Part shown: one piece after another, positions 48,421-61,821 of the stretch
Position numbering within the stretch: position 1 is the first letter of the stretch
Layout: each line of letters starts with the position of its first letter
Source: Camarhynchus parvulus
Lineage: Eukaryota > Chordata > Aves > Passeriformes > Thraupidae
Reading direction: 5' to 3'
Length of the DNA stretch: 64,000 nucleotides
NCBI RefSeq assembly: GCF_901933205.1
Contig: NC_044573.1
Coordinates: 57,600,493 to 57,664,492 of the forward strand
Notes under the pieces: generated by a model
The model's database searches: none
What the model was told of the DNA's origin: nothing
What the model saw: the letters and a program-made list of their open reading frames with translations, nothing else
Made by a program: the position numbers and the translations under genes

Positions 48421-51400
48421 GGCCAACACTATTTTGTGAGACAGTTTCATCTAAAGGGAAAAGCCCAAATGACTAATATCCAGTGTCCTGTTTAGTACCT
48501 GCAATGTATCTACATAAGCAGTTCTAAATTACTACTAGTACTTAAAAAAAAAACCACTTGCAGGATGGGGAGGATGATCGAGGGGTTGGAAAAAGGAGCA
48601 GGGAAAAGATACAAGGGTGGCAGTGAATTGACAGGCTGAGCCTGAGGGCAAACAGCTACATCTGTGCTTGATTTGTCAGGGATTTACATTAGTGAAACTT
48701 TAACTCTTCAGATGATAAGTAAGATTACACTTACAGAACAAGTTTACACAAATAAAGCTTAGTCTATGGAGTGTGCGAGTCCAGACACAGTGGATTTGGC
48801 AGGTTCCAGTGAGCCTGGTGGCTGGGTTTAATAAGTGCATTTACATAAAGGATTAGGACATCTGGAAAAGTAGCATGGTAGTTTACTGAGATATAAATAA
48901 CGTTAATTGAGAGGTCACAGTATGCAAAACACTCCATCCATGTACATGAAAATCATGGAAAACGACGGGGCAGAGGTTTGCATCTTGCTCTTAGCTACAC
49001 CAAGATCAGCATTATGTACTCCAAGGCTCATGCATGCCTTTCTTAGTCCTGATTTCAGTCCCCATCACAGAACCCCATTTCATGATCAATATGACCAAAA
49101 CCAGTGCCTTTTTCTGAAAAATCCAAAACCAAAATCAGTAGTTCACATAAACTAGCATCAGGAGATACCCAGAATTCAAAGGATCTGTAGGAAATTACTT
49201 AAAAACTAAATAAGCAGTGTGCTAGATATCTCAATTTCACTTCAAAGCCCAAGAACATGTTCCCATAGCAACAAAAAACATCTCTTTTGAGCAACAGAAC
49301 ACAGAGAAGTCTCTTTACACGTAATTCCAACTTGCTTTAAAAGTTCTGTGATACATACTAGAATTTTGGCTTTGCTAACTAGCATACTTGTGAACTGGTG
49401 ACAATGAGATAACAAGCCATTTGCAAGAGCTATGCTGTACCTCTGCCTTAATTTATAGCTTGGTAGGCAATTTTAATTCATTTTCATTATTCTTAAAAGT
49501 ATAAAATTATTGTTTCCCAGCTTATCCAACTGTTCAGCAGAGCACAGGCAGACCTTTTGTAAAATACTATAGTGTTCATATGTTTATATTTCAAGCTCTT
49601 TCCAATAAGTATTTTTAGAACAATTGAAATGTTGCTTATACAGAGCTAAAAATGGCTTGCTTTGGGTTTTTTTCTTTTCTCCAGGTTTTTAATAAGCTTT
49701 ACTGGTTTTTTCCAAGCTATTGACTACATGCAAACAAAATATTTGTCCCCATGCATGCCCATTGAGACATTGCTCTGCACACACACTGCACGGAGGTGTA
49801 TAGGGGAAAAACAGTGGTAAACTCGTCTGCAGTAATGTACTGCTCTTCTGGTTGAGCAAAAGCCCTCTGTGAAGAGACTTGGCCTGAAACCTGTTTAGAA
49901 TTGCTGCAAAATACACTGAAGAAATATACATTCACAAAGCAAATTATGTCTATTCTCTGACCTCAAAATGATCCGTTTTGCTCCTGTGCAATCCAATTAT
50001 ATCATTGCTATATTTAGATGGAGTGGGAAGCTGGTTGAAATATGGGGCAGAAGCAGCTGGGCTTGTGCAGTCAGAGGGAATGTTACTGCTGTATATATTG
50101 ACCTTATCCAAACAATTCAATGCATAAAATGAAAAGCCAAGACATATAACCATGAGGTATGAACATATCAGCAGCCATGTTCAAAAGCGATTAGGTTATG
50201 GAAGGGCCAGTTCAGCTGTGTGCTGCTGCTGGCATCTGTTCAGAGCACGGGAAAACACTCCTCATGTTTTGGTCAGTGAGCCAGATATATCACTTCATTC
50301 ATCCTTGCAGTTGGACGCTGATAACATCTGAAAGCAAACAAAGGTGATGATTTGGAGTGGCTGCTAGTAGGCATGCAGTTCTCTTTCCACTTATCATGCT
50401 CTGCTTTGGTTGGATGTTTCCCAGCAGACAAGATTATAACTTGCCTTAGAAAAGTGGTTGTGTTCACTAAGAATTACAAATTGTGGTCAGAGTCCAAATG
50501 TAGATGAGGCTACAACACCCCAAGAAATACAGCCTAGCATGGTTCTGTTTGTGGACTTCTCGCCTGACAAAACACATGCCTAAGTAATTTCTTTTCCTCC
50601 AGGGTTTATGATAGACAAATGCCAGCAGCCTTCAGCTATTTGGTTCTCCGTGTGTATGGACTAGTGAGCTCCAGCCCATCACTGGCACAGTCTGAGGGGC
50701 TTCTGTCCTCCTCTGCTCCTCTTTGGCATTCAAGCCATGACCCACTACTGAGTCAGCTAGCTTTCTAAACTCAGAGTTCAATAGCATGATCTTTGAGAAA
50801 CATTATAAAAACTATCTGCAATTTACTGCAAATCTCTCCATCAAATTCCAATTACTGTCAACCTATTAAATCTATTTTTAGTGCTTACTGCAGAATATTT
50901 ATGTCCAAAGGAATTATTTAAATATACTGCACACTAACTGTGCAGTAGGTTGCAGGGAAAGTTGCCCAAGAACAGCAGCAGATGTGAGCTAGAGAGGTTT
51001 TGTTACATAGGACAGAGTATCTCACACCACTGTGAGTAATTTTGGTTAGGGCTGCCTGCTGTACAAACTTTCTCTTTTTCACATCTCAGGATGTTTGTTG
51101 CTGAGGACACTTGGTGGAAAGAGTCCCATTTCCCTTGAAGTGATGATACAGCATTTTCCTAACACGGTATAAAATGTACAGAAAAGCAGCTTATTATTCC
51201 CTGTCTCTGACCAAGTTAATTGGATATTAGCATTAGAATCATATTAAGTAATCTCTGTCAAATCCTCTTAGCTTCCTTGCTCTCTTCCAGAGTATCTGCT
51301 GAATGATACAAAGCTTGCAGAAAAGCTAATCCCTATATACCTTATGAGTGCAGCCAAAGTATTTTGTTTGTCAAAGTAAAGGAGACCTTCAGGCTTCCCA

Positions 51401-53648
51401 TCATCCACACCACAGGGACAGCTTACCATTCTCCCATGGCAGCCTCAGCAGTAACCAAGAGCAGCAAACTGGAGACACTAACCTATGCTGCAGCCATAAT
51501 TTTCACAATTGTTCATAACCTGGGTTAAGAATTTAAATGCAAGGAATATACTGAAATCCAAAGCTATAGTTCCCACAGCAGCTATAACTCAGTCACGGTA
51601 TTTGGACACACATTGTGGGGTATAGACATAGCAATGCAAAACACTAAAGCTACCTCTGGTTATGGTTGGCTGGGGGAACCATAACTCTGAGTTTCCTGAC
51701 TTTTGTGTTAAGATCTCAACCATAAATATTGCTTTAATGTAGCTTTGTGCAGCGGGTTTACATTGGCATTGGGAGATGCTCATATGGAAACAGCAGAGAG
51801 TTAGTGTGGTATGCTTATTAAATGAGTAATGCCTTTAGAATAATTGCTGGGGTGAAATCATGGCCCTAGTGAAGTCAAGAGACACAGGTTTTAACTCAAA
51901 AACATCTTATTCAGGGAAGAAAGCAGCAAATAAATGTCCAAGTGGTTTTGATCTTTATTAAAAAGGAAAGAATTTCAGACCAGTTCCCTCTCTCCAAATC
52001 AGGGCTCTAAAAGAATAATCAGTTTATTCTAAAGAGTGATATGAATCTCAAATAGCATATGGCTGAGGGGCACATTGCCTCCACAGGAAAAAAAACTTAG
52101 AGGTTATTTGTTTTGTTTTGCTTTCCTTTGCTGTTTTCCACATTAAATACCCCAAAGTGACTATTTTTTTACTGTTTGCTATTATTTGCCAGGTATTATT
52201 TGCCAGCTAAAAATAATGTCTTACTTATTCTGATATTTATCAGTTTATGAAAGTAGAGTTAATGATCTCAGAGATTATCCAGCAGTTGAAAAAAGTCACA
52301 ACTGAAAAATTTTCAGCAGAAAAGTTTCAGCTAATCTATGTAATTCAGTTGCTAATTTTTGACTGCTTATTTTGCAGGAGAGTGTGCAATACCATTATTT
52401 TGCCTGCTAGGATGCTAGAGAATATTTTTTCCTAGAGGATTGGTTTTTAGCTTATCATTAGTTACTTGAATGAACTAGCCTATTTCATTATGGGGGAAAA
52501 AAAAAAGGAGAGACATGGGCTAGTCACAAGAGGGAAAAAAAAGTATCTTTTAGTGTGTGACCAGCCAGAGGAATTCTCCTTTTGTGCCAAACAGCCTTGT
52601 GTTTTCAGCTGGGAAAGACACTCCACAAACCGATAGCAGATGGTGGAGCTGAAAATAGGTGCATTACATGTTTGATTCAGAGCCAGCATTTTGTTGTCTA
52701 GTTGTCTCACAATTTCACTCTGTGTTATGTTGTACAATCACATGTGACACACTGAAACCAGCCTTACTATCCCAGTGTTTTCTGAAACGGGATTCTTCAT
52801 GCCATGGGCAAGAACTTGATGTGTTTACTGTTCTTGGAAAGGCTTCCTCCATTGGAAGCCACCCCTTGAGGAAAATTTCAGCCAACTTATCCTTATGGGA
52901 AGGGCCAGTGGTGCCACTAGAAGAAATCTCTGCTCAAAGACTCTCTGGGGAAGAAATCCAGATTCCTTGGCAAAGGCTGGTATAGAGAGGGAGTCTGTGG
53001 AGAGAAAGAAAGGGTGGTCTCTGCAAAGTGGTTTTGAGCCATGCAAATACAATGCCACCAGCTTGCTTGCAAAATAATATTTTCCAGCTCCCTGCCAAAA
53101 AATGTCACGCGGCAGCACAGTATTTTTAGCTGCATGAGTTGAGTTCTCTCTCTCTTTGCTGAAGCAAGGCTCTTAGATTGCTTTGCCATGAGCATGAAAT
53201 GGTGTGTGTTGGTGAGGACTGAAGTCTGATTATTGAGTGACAAAATCTCAGAGTTAGTGCATAATAACCCTATTTAAGGATGAAGGGTTTTATTCATTAA
53301 TTTCAAATCTACCCCTTTCTATGCTGGTCAGGCAATAGCTCAATTAAAATTCCTCATCTGAGGAAAGAAAAGGAAGTGGGGAAAAAAGGGCAGAAGACAA
53401 AGATCACTGCATGTCAATCTGTGATAACCTTCTTCCATGAGACTGTTTCCATAATGCTGCACTTGCCTCTTTCTCCACTTTTCAGAATGTTCCATGCATG
53501 AAAAAAAAAAAGAAAAACAAAAAATCCAAAACCATAATAGAGACAAAAACATGAAAACAAGCCTCCAAGATTTCCAGATAGAAGCTTATAAATGCAAGTC
53601 ATTAGCTTCATGATATTTTCCAATTTAGGCCTGGTGGCCTTGTCTTAC

Positions 53649-53716
53649 CTAGGAGGTCTTTCCTCGGTGACGTTTTACTGAAGCAGGATGTCTCCATCTT
53701 CTGCTTTCCAAACTTT
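53649..53716 (-). other. Candidate short exon, 68 bases
   Basis: Minus strand: an acceptor CCACTGACTGCAG ends at 53,717. The donor CCTAG|GTAAGAC begins at 53,648. One frame is fully open (KFGKQKMETSCFSKTSPRKD), entering in phase 2 and leaving in phase 1, and two CpG are retained. The other frames have a stop. The acceptor is only moderate because its pyrimidine tract is broken by purines. Confidence 0.15.
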
Positions 53717-54929
53717 CTGCAGTCAGTGGATGCCATTCCCATAATTCCACATATAATGGTTCTCCCAAACCACATTAAATATATCCCCTCCCTTTATTAT
53801 TGAAATCTGTGTTACAAATGTAAAAGTAGGAAGTTAAGACCCTAACACAAGTCAGGATAATAAGCCTGACCACAGTGCTTCAAATGTCATCCATGAGTTA
53901 CTTTTGTAAGTACACTTGTACCCTCTAATCTAAAAATCAGTGAGAAAAATTTCCATCAGCTCCAATATTATCAAGCGTTGGGACAACATGACACAAAAAA
54001 GTTCTTGTATTCAGTGCATCAGATTCAGTAATCAGTGCCACCACTAGCTCAGTCCTCATACAACTCCTGCTTCATTTTTCCTAGCTGCTTAATATGACTA
54101 GTTAGAGGAGTAGCTGGCTGGCATGCTCTCTTTGTGCCACATTTACATTAAAATGTAAATATTTTGTTGTGATTAATATTTTCAGGGAAAATATTAACAA
54201 AAATATGTCAGGGAACTATGGCAACTCAAAGCAACTGTGGAAGTTCCCCCAAAACAGTCAGTAGGAGAACATATGTACAGGCAGACATGCTTAAAAGAAT
54301 AAGCAAAACATATTTCATAGATTTTGCTTTGAAGAACAAATATATTCACGGCCATTTTACTCCCAAAATAGGGGAAATTATGCCTGCTGCAATGCAATAT
54401 TATATTCTATAGAAACAAAGACCTGCTATGTTTTCTTAACTGCATATTAAAATGACAAAGAAGTCTAAGCAACAAGATATGGTGATTTAAATTTCCCAAC
54501 TGAAATTTTTTGCATGTGTATCTTTGGTACATGCTTTGGCTAATTAAAGAAATAGAACCAAATGAACCTTAACATAAACCCTTAAGAATATTACAATTGC
54601 AAAAATTGACAGGAAAGCAACCGTGTTTAAAACACTGAAGTATTCTGTGACATAGGCATTTTTAAAGAGGTTTTTACTTTGCATTTGACACAGCTTTGTG
54701 TTTGTAATTTGCTACACAGTTTTAATTCTGCGTTTTGTAGTACTTAAGGTCTGGGTATGGGTTCTGTTTAATTTTTAAAGTGTTCTGCTTATTTTTTGAT
54801 CTCTGATAGAATGTTAAAAAAAAAAAAACCTAGGGAAGTTTTAAAGACTTGTTTAAAATGTTTGTCAGATTTTTAGTTTAACAAATTACAAACTTCTTGC
54901 ACAAATGTTAAAGAAAATGCATAACTTAC

Positions 54930-55076
54930 CTATGACACAAAAACATAAATCCCTCTGTATAGTTCTAAATGGATTTTCCTTGAGATTTGCATCCAAAGTG
55001 CCCATCAGCTTCAGAGGCAACTGGAATCTTATGGCACCATCACCCCTACCTGCTAACAGTTTCTGCCTGACGTGCC
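54930..55076 (-). other. Candidate internal coding exon, 147 bases, symmetric phase 1-1
   Basis: Minus strand: an acceptor TCTTGCTTCTTCATTTAG ends at 55,077. Then come 147 bases (49 codons) with one open frame, and the strong donor CATAG|GTAAGT (54,930/54,929). The frame enters and leaves in phase 1, so the exon could be skipped or inserted without a frame change. The peptide includes FQLPLKLMGTLDANLKENPF and ends LCFCVIG. I recognise no domain. The donor is itself preceded by a T-rich tract (TTATGTTTTTGTGTCATAG), so the junction could instead be a recursive-splicing-type site. No coding evidence exists beyond the open frame. Confidence 0.25.
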
Positions 55077-58000
55077 CTAAATGAAGAAGCAAGACCATTG
55101 GGGCCTCAGCTCCCCTGGGGCCTCAGCTCCCAGGGTAGCCCATCCTCCACGCCTAGAAAGGAGCTCAGAGTCCCGGTGTGAGAGGGGCCCTTTCTGGCAC
55201 ACTTCTTCTAAGAGCTCTTCAGGCCCAGTCTGTTGGGCTCCAAAGACCTTAAAATCAAGAACCAAGATATGCAAATTATTGTATATGTTAAAAAGCTAGG
55301 CCTTCCATGGCCATGTGAAAGCAGACCTTTCTCACAGCATGAATCTTCTTGCAGTCACCAGTTTCACTTTAATGGGAGTCCATTTAGCCATTACAATGTA
55401 GTCCTTTTCTAACCTTTTGCATTGACATACTATTAATATATCCAATACCTGTAGATCCCATGGGACAAAGAACTGATACAGGTCTGTGGAAACTACTGAA
55501 ATCAGTAGAGCTGCTTTAGACCTGGACAGGTTTATGTGGAAAAGAAATCTTGTCCGTACTTCATACAAGGAATCTTTGTTGCTGAAAACTGCCATAATTG
55601 CAGGTTTGTTTGGTTTTTCAGCTTTCTTACTGGGCAAGTGCAACATCCTGACCTCTCTCTTTCTTTCTTTTTGGAGGCTTTGTGCATGATAGAGAAGTAT
55701 TTGGCAGAGGTCAGCTTTCTTTCTTTTTACTGTTTTAAGATCAATGATCTCTCTCTAGGGTACTTTTGGATGCTGAAGCAAATATGATTCAGAAATGCAA
55801 CTTTTTTTTCTTTTTTAAGGATATTTACAAGTTCAGTCGCAGTCATGTTTTCATTTAAGAGGATAATTATCAAATGCTGAGCCAGAATGGCAAATGCATT
55901 ATTTACTAGGAGGTACCCTATTCTGTAAAAAAAAGAGAATTTGCGTTCTATAAAAATGCAGCATAAGACCCCATGCAGTTCAAGCAAAACAAAACATGCA
56001 TCTGATGAAGAAAAAAATACAGGTAACATATTGTCAAGAGCAGTATTTTTCTCTTAGCACAGAGCTAGTGGTGTTCACAGACCTGCCTTCTCTCCTGTTT
56101 GGTCCAGTAGTAAAAAATGGGAAATTTCAATAATATCCCAGAGGTCATCCAAAATTTGAAGGCCAAACCATTGCTGTAAAAGAAAATGAGCAATACGATT
56201 GTTTTGGAGATGTGGTGGTTGAGCTATGGTTCATGATACAGTTCAGCTACACTGCACATGGAAAAAAACTTTCAAATAATTTATTTTTATTTCTCTGCTA
56301 TGCACAAGTTTGTAAATTCACAACCTAGAGTTTGAGGAAAGTGTGAAAAGGATTCAGACTGCTTCCTACAGCGTGCGAATCAGGACCAAAAATTTTAATC
56401 CTTGCAAAATCCGAGGGAATGGTTTAACAGGCTTCAACAGCCCTCTAAGACAGATGGTACCAATCCTCCTAAAATGTAGCTCATTTTGGAGCACAGTTTC
56501 TGGTGGCTGCAATCAAAGTCCAAGGTATACACAAAAGCCCTTTTCAGTGGACAACATAGAAAGCTTGGCTTCTATGCAAGCAACATCCCTGCTTGCGTCT
56601 GAGTTGGGATCTCAACTCAGGCTTATCCCAGCTATTTGGTGGGTGGCCTTGGGCAAAGCTTATGCACTTGAACAGCAAGAAGCACTCTACAAAGCATAGC
56701 AAGAACTGTTTCTTTTGTTCAAAATCACAAAAGAAAAATGTTAACAGTGCTAATCCATCCCTAGAATTTTAAAATATTTTAGAAACTATGATTTCAGGCA
56801 CCTTTAGGTTCCAGTCAGCACTCAGCATCAGTGGGAAATATCAGTCCAAGATAACCACTGGCAAAAAAAAGGGTTCTCAAAACCAGGACACTCAGAGAGA
56901 AGAACTAGATCTGTACCTTCTGCTGCCTCCAGAAAAGTTTCAAAGCAAAAAGGATCCAAGACAGAGCAACAGGCAAGCTCAATGGATGTCTGATCTTCCC
57001 CACCACAGGTACAGTGTATTCCACTAGAAGTGTGGAAGCAACCTCCAGCAGGCAGCACCAGTGGTGAGAATACCAGAAAATGTGTAGCTGTGACACAAAA
57101 ATTCTAATGTTTGTATTCTAGTATTTGAGCTATCTCTTCAAAGAAACTTTCATACCCTCTGGTGTGAAAGAATGAAATGAAATTCTGGTGGACAGATTCT
57201 AAACCCAGAAGGAAGCATGGGGTGACTGTCAATTCAGACCTAAGGAGACAGTGATGAAGAAATTTTACAAGCAACCCAACATAAAGATTCTCTTCATTGT
57301 TTAAAGGAGATTGCGGGGAAGTGAGAACCAGCTGAGCCAAATACAATTCCCAAACTTGTTGAATTTCACCTGCTGCTGTTAATAACACCCAGGATAGAAA
57401 AAAAAAAGTCTTGTAACTCATTTTGTATTTGTTTTTACCCTATTATCTTCCTCCAGTATATGTGTTACTATAATAAATTATTTTCACATTTACATTTGTA
57501 TTTTCATTTGCCTCCTTCACAGAGTACACCAAGAAACAGACATATTTCTCTAAAATGTAAGGATATGAGAATGCAAAAGCATTGATTCAGACTAATACCT
57601 ACCTTTCCACTCATATACAAAAGGAGGAAACTGAACATCTTGTTCTCCTTGTGCTTCCTGCAAGATCACATCATCCTAACACAATGTCAGAGTCTGGAAA
57701 TTTTGTGTAATCAAATATTCGTAATGTAACAGTTTCCTTTTACAGTAACACAAAAAAAACTGGTGAAAGAGCAAAACACCGCTATGATGAGGTCTGGTTT
57801 TCAGCATTTAAACTGGTGTTCATGGCTCTTGGGAAAGAAGAAAAACTTTGCTTGTGACATTTTGGAAAGGTGGTAATATTAAATCAACTCTGCTAGTTTT
57901 GTCTGAGAGCTGGCATGGATTTACTCAGATAACTTCATCCAAGTTGTTTTTTAGCCAAGGAGATCTTAAAGTTAAAAACCAGATAATCTAGTAAAACAAA

Positions 58001-58129
58001 ATAAAAGGCCTAATTAGTGATGGTAGCTCTGGCCTCATAAGAAAATAATGTGATGGATTTGGAACACAGATGAGAGCAATAGCTCCACAGAAGTGTTATT
58101 CCAGCCACAAAAGGTCTTAAATACACCTT

Positions 58130-58290
58130 TTAAAATGTATAATATAATGCCAGATGGTTAAGCCACATCTGAGATTTTCAGGGCGTTTGGTATGCGATCA
58201 AAGTTAAGCAATCGCTGAAAGAGAATAAAATTGCTAAGAACCTGCCATTACAGTTAATGTGTGCGCTGAAAAATTGATTCTTGATCTTGT
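58130..58290. promoter_or_regulatory. Candidate conserved non-coding element
   Basis: Four CpG fall in about 80 bases (GGGCGTTTGG, TATGCGATC, CAATCGCTG, GTGTGCGCTG) in a region otherwise nearly devoid of CpG. The block includes a TCF/LEF-like GATCAAAGTT and homeodomain-like TTAATG. This resembles the texture of vertebrate enhancers, but the call is inference without alignment. Confidence 0.2.
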
Positions 58291-60720
58291 TCAGTAAAAC
58301 TCTTGGTGGGTGGCATTTCTGTGAAATAGGTGTTAACTGGATTAGCTCAGTTTCAGGTCATGTTTTTCAACTGAAAATGTAGTTCTTTCTAGTACTTTAA
58401 CAAAATAAAATTAATATAAAGCAATAGTTTGTCTAACTAATAGCCAGACTTCTGTATTCTCCTGTTATATTCAAAATTACATTCAACCCCTAATCTAAAT
58501 CTGGATAGTTTCACTCATGAACATGACTAATCCCTGGTTGGACCACTCTGCAGCGTCTGACCAACTAGAAGGTCTCAGAGCACATCTTAAGTCAGTCCCT
58601 GCACAGCACACATAACCTGGTGCAGCTGCTGCCTCCCCTCTCATCACTTCTGGTTAAAAAGTGTGTGGCATGAGAAAGTTGTTTTAGCTCTGTTTCTACC
58701 AGGGTCTACATTATCCAGGGTTATGGTTCTCCCTGTCTGCCCTCCTCAAGCTGCAGTTGACATTTTCATTGCACAAAGGGACCATCAGAGCCCTAGCTTC
58801 ATGGTCAGATGTTGGGACAAACAGTTATGAAAGGGGAGACCTCTAGTGACTTGATCTGACTGATGACCACCAACATTAGTGGTTAAATTATTTCATTACA
58901 AACACAACAGCTTCAATGGGAGCAATTAAAAGAGATCCCAATCCAAATGCCATTGAGGTTTAGAATTTGGAGAATTTGAAGGGAAATTCATGTTTACATG
59001 TGTTCCTCTTCCAAGTGACGGCTAGAATGGAGGGGATTCTCCTTGCCTTTGCTGTTCTTAAGTCCCAGTGACCAGCTGATACCCTCAAGGTAAGAGCAGA
59101 GGCAGATATATGATCTACACACAGCAGAGGGGGCAAAAGCCCTTGAGAGAAGTCTCTTCAGAAAGACCACGCTGCACTCATCCTCTCCTGGAGGAGACGC
59201 AGCCCCACACATTGTGCAGTGAGGCTGCTCTCACCGTCACTTTATTTTGCCAGATCCAGCAGGTTCATCTACTGATAAACAATTCTGCTTTTCACAACCT
59301 TCTGCAAGCAGGAGAGTGAACCAAGAGCACCATGCTGCAGCTCCTTCAGCCACACTCCTGACAGCTCTGGGTCTTGGTCCATGCAACTGTGTGCTACCTT
59401 CTCTGCCCACCTTGAGATACCATTCTACACTCCAGTGGTCCAAGGATGCAGGACAGCCTGCATCTATGTAATTTGCAGATTTCCCTTAAGATTTTTCTTC
59501 CTTGGGGCATTGCAACATGTTTAATGAAGTCTGCAAACTTGCCAGCTTCCCAAGCCTCTCTAATTAGGAACTTGTGATATAACAAGTTTCTTAACAATAC
59601 TATTTACTTTTCCTGAGACATAGCAAGGGAAAGTTATGTTTCTCTCTCTGCAGAAACAAGTAGCATGATGGGTGAAACTTCAGGAAATATTATACTGGCT
59701 GGTTGCTCAAGTTTTTATATAAAACTTACTTGCATCTGAACTGGACCTGACTTTTTCAGCAACCTGAATTCCTGTAAGGATATTTTAATTTTTTATCCTT
59801 TGATGCAATTAGACTTTAAAATATTTCAACTCTTTTCTTTTGCTAGTAGGAAAACATCAATCAAATTCACGCAGCTTCTTTTGATCTCACACAAGATGCA
59901 AGAGGGCAACCCTCTCTCCCACTGGTGGCATTTCCTCCAACAGAATGAAAAAATCCAGACCAATTCAACTAGCTTGTTGGGCACAGAGGTAAATGTGCAC
60001 ACAAAGAGAAGAGGACAGGCATGAAGAGGAGGAGAAAAGCACCCTCAAGGATGATACCAGAAATCCACCACTCCTTCTTCTGCCCCTAGCCAGAGCATGG
60101 TGCTGCCTTGGGATGCTGTGACCAGCCTTGGTGGCCCTTCCCTCAGCAACTTAAATGTAGGACAAAGTGAAGTTTTCTTCAAACTGAGAGAAACAACTCT
60201 CTTTCCTTAAGAAAAGAAAAATGAAACCCAGTAGTGTTTGGGGATTTCCTGAGCTGGAACCAATCAATCTTCAGCATCCAGTCCCAGATATGGCAATAAA
60301 CAGCCACGGCATCTGAACCATAACTCTCCAGTGAAGTCTAGGAGTAACGTAGAGCTGCTGCCTGCTCACCAAACTGGGAATCTCCACCAGCACCAAGGAA
60401 ATTAGCAATTCTCTGCCAGTCACCTTCTGCAGGACTTCAAGCATTTAAGTATCACCTTTACTGTGCTACTAAGCTGCAGTATGACTAACAACATTTTCCA
60501 ACACTATTTTAAGCTCTATCAAAGTAGTAGCCCTAAAGGAATAAAATCCAACCAACCAAGAAACCTCACAAAGTTTGTCACATTTCTCAAACCTAAACAA
60601 AAACATATTCTTCAGATGATTTTATTTTACACCTTTTACACATTTTTAAAATCAGAAGGCACTGAGATGGTTTCTCCTACATTATTCTGGGGGTGAAGAA
60701 ATATACTCCAACCAAATTTT

Positions 60721-60757
60721 TAGATAGATAGATACATAGATAGATAAGATAAGATAG
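60721..60757. repeat. Short imperfect (GATA)n / (GATAA)n microsatellite
   Basis: TAGATAGATAGATACATAGA and the following GATAAGATAAGATAG form an interrupted GATA array that drifts into a GATAA pentamer. It is the second GATA array in the window. Confidence 0.9.
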
Positions 60758-61778
60758 GAATTGCAGAGATCCTAACACTTTTCAATACACTATAATGGAT
60801 CACCAGCCAAGCCAGTTTAGCCATGCAACAATACTTGGTTTCTCTCCTCTGCAGCACCTCATGTCAAGGAAAGATTATAGCAACAGCAATTTGTTTCAGA
60901 TTTACTCTGTCAGATCAGCTGTTGATAGCTTCAGACCACCCTAATCTGGGAGAGAAAATGAAGCTCTCTGTTGACAGAAGGGCCACTGGTGATTTTCTTG
61001 AGGCACTTCATTGTTTATGTAAAACCATTAAGGAGGTTGGGGTGATATGAGTTCAAACTCTTCTTCAAAAACAAAACCGAAACAACTTTAGATTTATGAC
61101 TCTGTCTCAGTTCTCCTCATGAGATATGATATTCTTCTTAACTCAGATTAAACACCAATCGTGACTACTACAAAATATTTGGTTTCTTCTCATAGAACAC
61201 TAAACAGTGGCTTAGCTTAGGGAGCAGTAAATAAATGAACTGCATTTTGAAACAAACTCTAGAGTTTACATTATCTTAACTATAAATTGTAAATTAGGTG
61301 CAATGGAAGTTACAGTAGATCTTTATATGCTACTTAGAGGTAAGGCTTTCAAAGACATCTAAGGAATTTAAATATCCAGTTTCTATTAATTTGAGTAGAA
61401 AGCTATACTCAGCTCCCTCCGGTAGTTTCAAAAACTTCATCTTAAAAGACCATGTTGTAAACTCTAAACCTATTAGATCCTTGGAGAGATTCCCACTGAG
61501 TTTAGGAGAGTTAGATCATGCTCTTATTGGGTTTCCAGAGCATGGTTCTCCTCCTTGGGCAGGCATCAGGGTCTGCAGCACTGTGACAGGGCCTCAAACG
61601 CCTCCCTTCAATCCCCTAATTGGTTACTAGAACTTTTTCTTCCTAGAAGGAGAGTGGAATAGGTCACTGTAGTGCACAAGCAAACTTAGAAAGACTCTAG
61701 CACCTACCTACAGGGTCTGTAAATGTCCAGATTTTCTGGACTGATGAAGCCAGCAGATGCTGTAGTCTCTTCACATAC

Positions 61779-61821
61779 CTGGAGAGTGAAAAACAGGAGA
61801 TTTTGCCAGATGCTTTCAATT
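61779..61821 (-). other. Candidate microexon, 43 bases
   Basis: Minus strand: a strong acceptor (CCCTCCCCTGGATCTGTCTT then CCAG) ends at 61,822. The donor CTCCAG|GTATGTGA starts at 61,778. One frame is open, giving 14 codons (IESIWQNLLFFTLQ). Both splice sites are good by eye, but so short an insert cannot demonstrate coding. Confidence 0.2.

Larger units (their letters stand above)
45339..60720. other. Unique non-coding DNA, 15 kb
   Basis: No recognised gene or dispersed repeat. Individual exon-like or CNE-like segments inside are listed separately. Minor items are a G9 run near 47,222, an AT-rich inverted repeat at about 54,173-54,200 (TTAATATTTT with GAAAATATTAA), and a duplicated GGGGCCTCAGCTCCC at about 55,100-55,132. 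The open frames I read here, such as 47461-47742, 52659-52985, 56343-56699 and 57104-57421, show no known domain. Confidence 0.5.
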
